Source of the DNA: Lentihominibacter excrementipullorum
Lineage (GTDB): Bacteria > Bacillota > Clostridia > Peptostreptococcales > Anaerovoracaceae
Direction of reading: 5' to 3'
Length of the DNA: 5,969 bases
Assembly: GCA_018713975.1 (NCBI GenBank)
Contig: DVOB01000155.1
Location: 1 to 5,969, forward strand
Notes under the pieces: model-generated
The model's database searches: none
Told to the model about the DNA's origin: nothing
Seen by the model: only the letters and a program-made list of their open reading frames with translations
Shown: positions 5,723-5,969 of the stretch, in pieces
How the letters are laid out: every line of letters begins with the position of its first letter
How positions within the stretch are numbered: position 1 is the first letter of the stretch
Made by a program: the position numbers and the translations under genes

Positions 5723-5726
5723 TTAG
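5698..5726 (+). repeat. Imperfect tandem and inverted repeat over the rpmF -10 region
   Basis: AAGGTATGCTAAAG (5698-5711) recurs as AAGGTATACTTTAG (5713-5726), 11 of 14 identical with a 15-base period. The same stretch holds the inverted arms CTAAAG (5706-5711) and CTTTAG (5721-5726). It covers the promoter spacer and the -10 box, a typical operator position. No bound regulator can be named from sequence. Confidence 0.45.
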
Positions 5727-5803
5727 AAGTTGCGAATTATTTGATAGACATTTATTCAAGTGCATTTATCATATAGATAACGGCGCAAAAGGAGGTGTAA
5801 AAC

Positions 5804-5969
5804 ATGGCAGTACCTAAGAGAAAAACTTCAAAGGCTAGAAGAGACAAGAGAAAATCGGCTAACATGAAGATGAAGGCACCGGGACTTTCCATCTGCCCGC
5901 AGTGTCACGAGCCAAAGCTTCCACACAGAGTTTGCCCTAACTGTAACTATTACGACGGCAGGAATGTTG
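5804..5969 (+). CDS. rpmF: 50S ribosomal protein L32 (3' end beyond window)
   Basis: The first 55 residues of bacterial L32, a small basic protein of the large ribosomal subunit. The start MAVPKRKTSKARRDKRKS is the classic N-terminus. A zinc ribbon follows with four cysteines, Cys31-x2-Cys34 and Cys44-x2-Cys47, so this is the zinc-binding (C+) form. The reading frame is open at the window end; the family is about 57-60 residues, so only a few codons should be missing. AAAGGAGGTG (5788-5797) gives a strong ribosome binding site eight bases before the ATG. It has its own promoter at 5693-5722. In related bacteria plsX and other fatty acid genes often follow rpmF, which cannot be checked here. 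Confidence 0.97.
   Translation, partial: MAVPKRKTSKARRDKRKSANMKMKAPGLSICPQCHEPKLPHRVCPNCNYYDGRNV

Noticed and set aside
5698..5726. FapR operator at rpmF
   Set aside because: The position is suggestive, but the arms CTAAAG/CTTTAG do not match the TTAGTAC-type half-site.
1..5969. Mobile elements, CRISPR arrays, tRNA/rRNA genes, riboswitches, toxin-antitoxin or phage genes
   Set aside because: No transposase, regularly spaced repeats, cloverleaf or known aptamer core was seen on either strand.

Overview
The window looks like a chromosomal housekeeping segment from a spore-forming, probably anaerobic Clostridia-class Firmicute. The evidence is an alpha/beta-type small acid-soluble spore protein, a YlbJ-like sporulation membrane protein, strong GGAGG ribosome binding sites, sigma-A-type promoters, and frequent ATA and AGA/AGG codons. 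TGA is used as a stop (rsmD, ylbJ), so the standard code applies. I cannot name the genus from sequence alone. All genes lie on the plus strand, and I see no mobile element, CRISPR array, tRNA or rRNA.

Layout. Positions 1-84 hold the leader of a spore DNA-binding protein gene (85-285), which ends in an intrinsic terminator (322-359). An extended -10 promoter then precedes rsmD (425-961, 16S rRNA m2G966 methyltransferase). A second strong promoter overlaps the rsmD stop codon and drives coaD (1015-1503, phosphopantetheine adenylyltransferase) and a conserved coiled-coil protein of unknown function (1513-2082). That unit ends in a strong hairpin-plus-T-tract terminator (2110-2151). The right arm of this hairpin contains the ATG of the next gene, ylbJ (2140-3069). 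ylbJ is followed after 7 bases by tmcAL (3077-4282, tRNA-Met cytidine acetate ligase). ackA (4395-5597, acetate kinase) has its own near-consensus promoter. After a 206-base noncoding gap with inverted repeats and a third near-consensus promoter, rpmF (ribosomal protein L32) starts at 5804 and runs off the window.

How it fits together. The order rsmD-coaD-ylbJ-tmcAL-rpmF matches the Bacillus subtilis ylbH-ylbI-ylbJ-(K-L)-ylbM-(N)-rpmF locus as I recall it. Here the patatin-like ylbK, the PDZ-protease ylbL and the DUF177 protein ylbN are absent. A coiled-coil protein and ackA are present instead. Themes are translation (RsmD, TmcAL, L32), coenzyme A and acetate metabolism (CoaD, AckA, and acetate-using TmcAL), and sporulation (SASP, YlbJ).

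There is no obvious new multi-gene system. The most unusual signal is the overlap of an intrinsic terminator with the start codon of ylbJ, a gene that also lacks a Shine-Dalgarno sequence. A 12-codon in-frame reading frame covers the left arm of the same hairpin. Next in interest are the missing DUF177 gene and the repeat-rich promoter ahead of rpmF.
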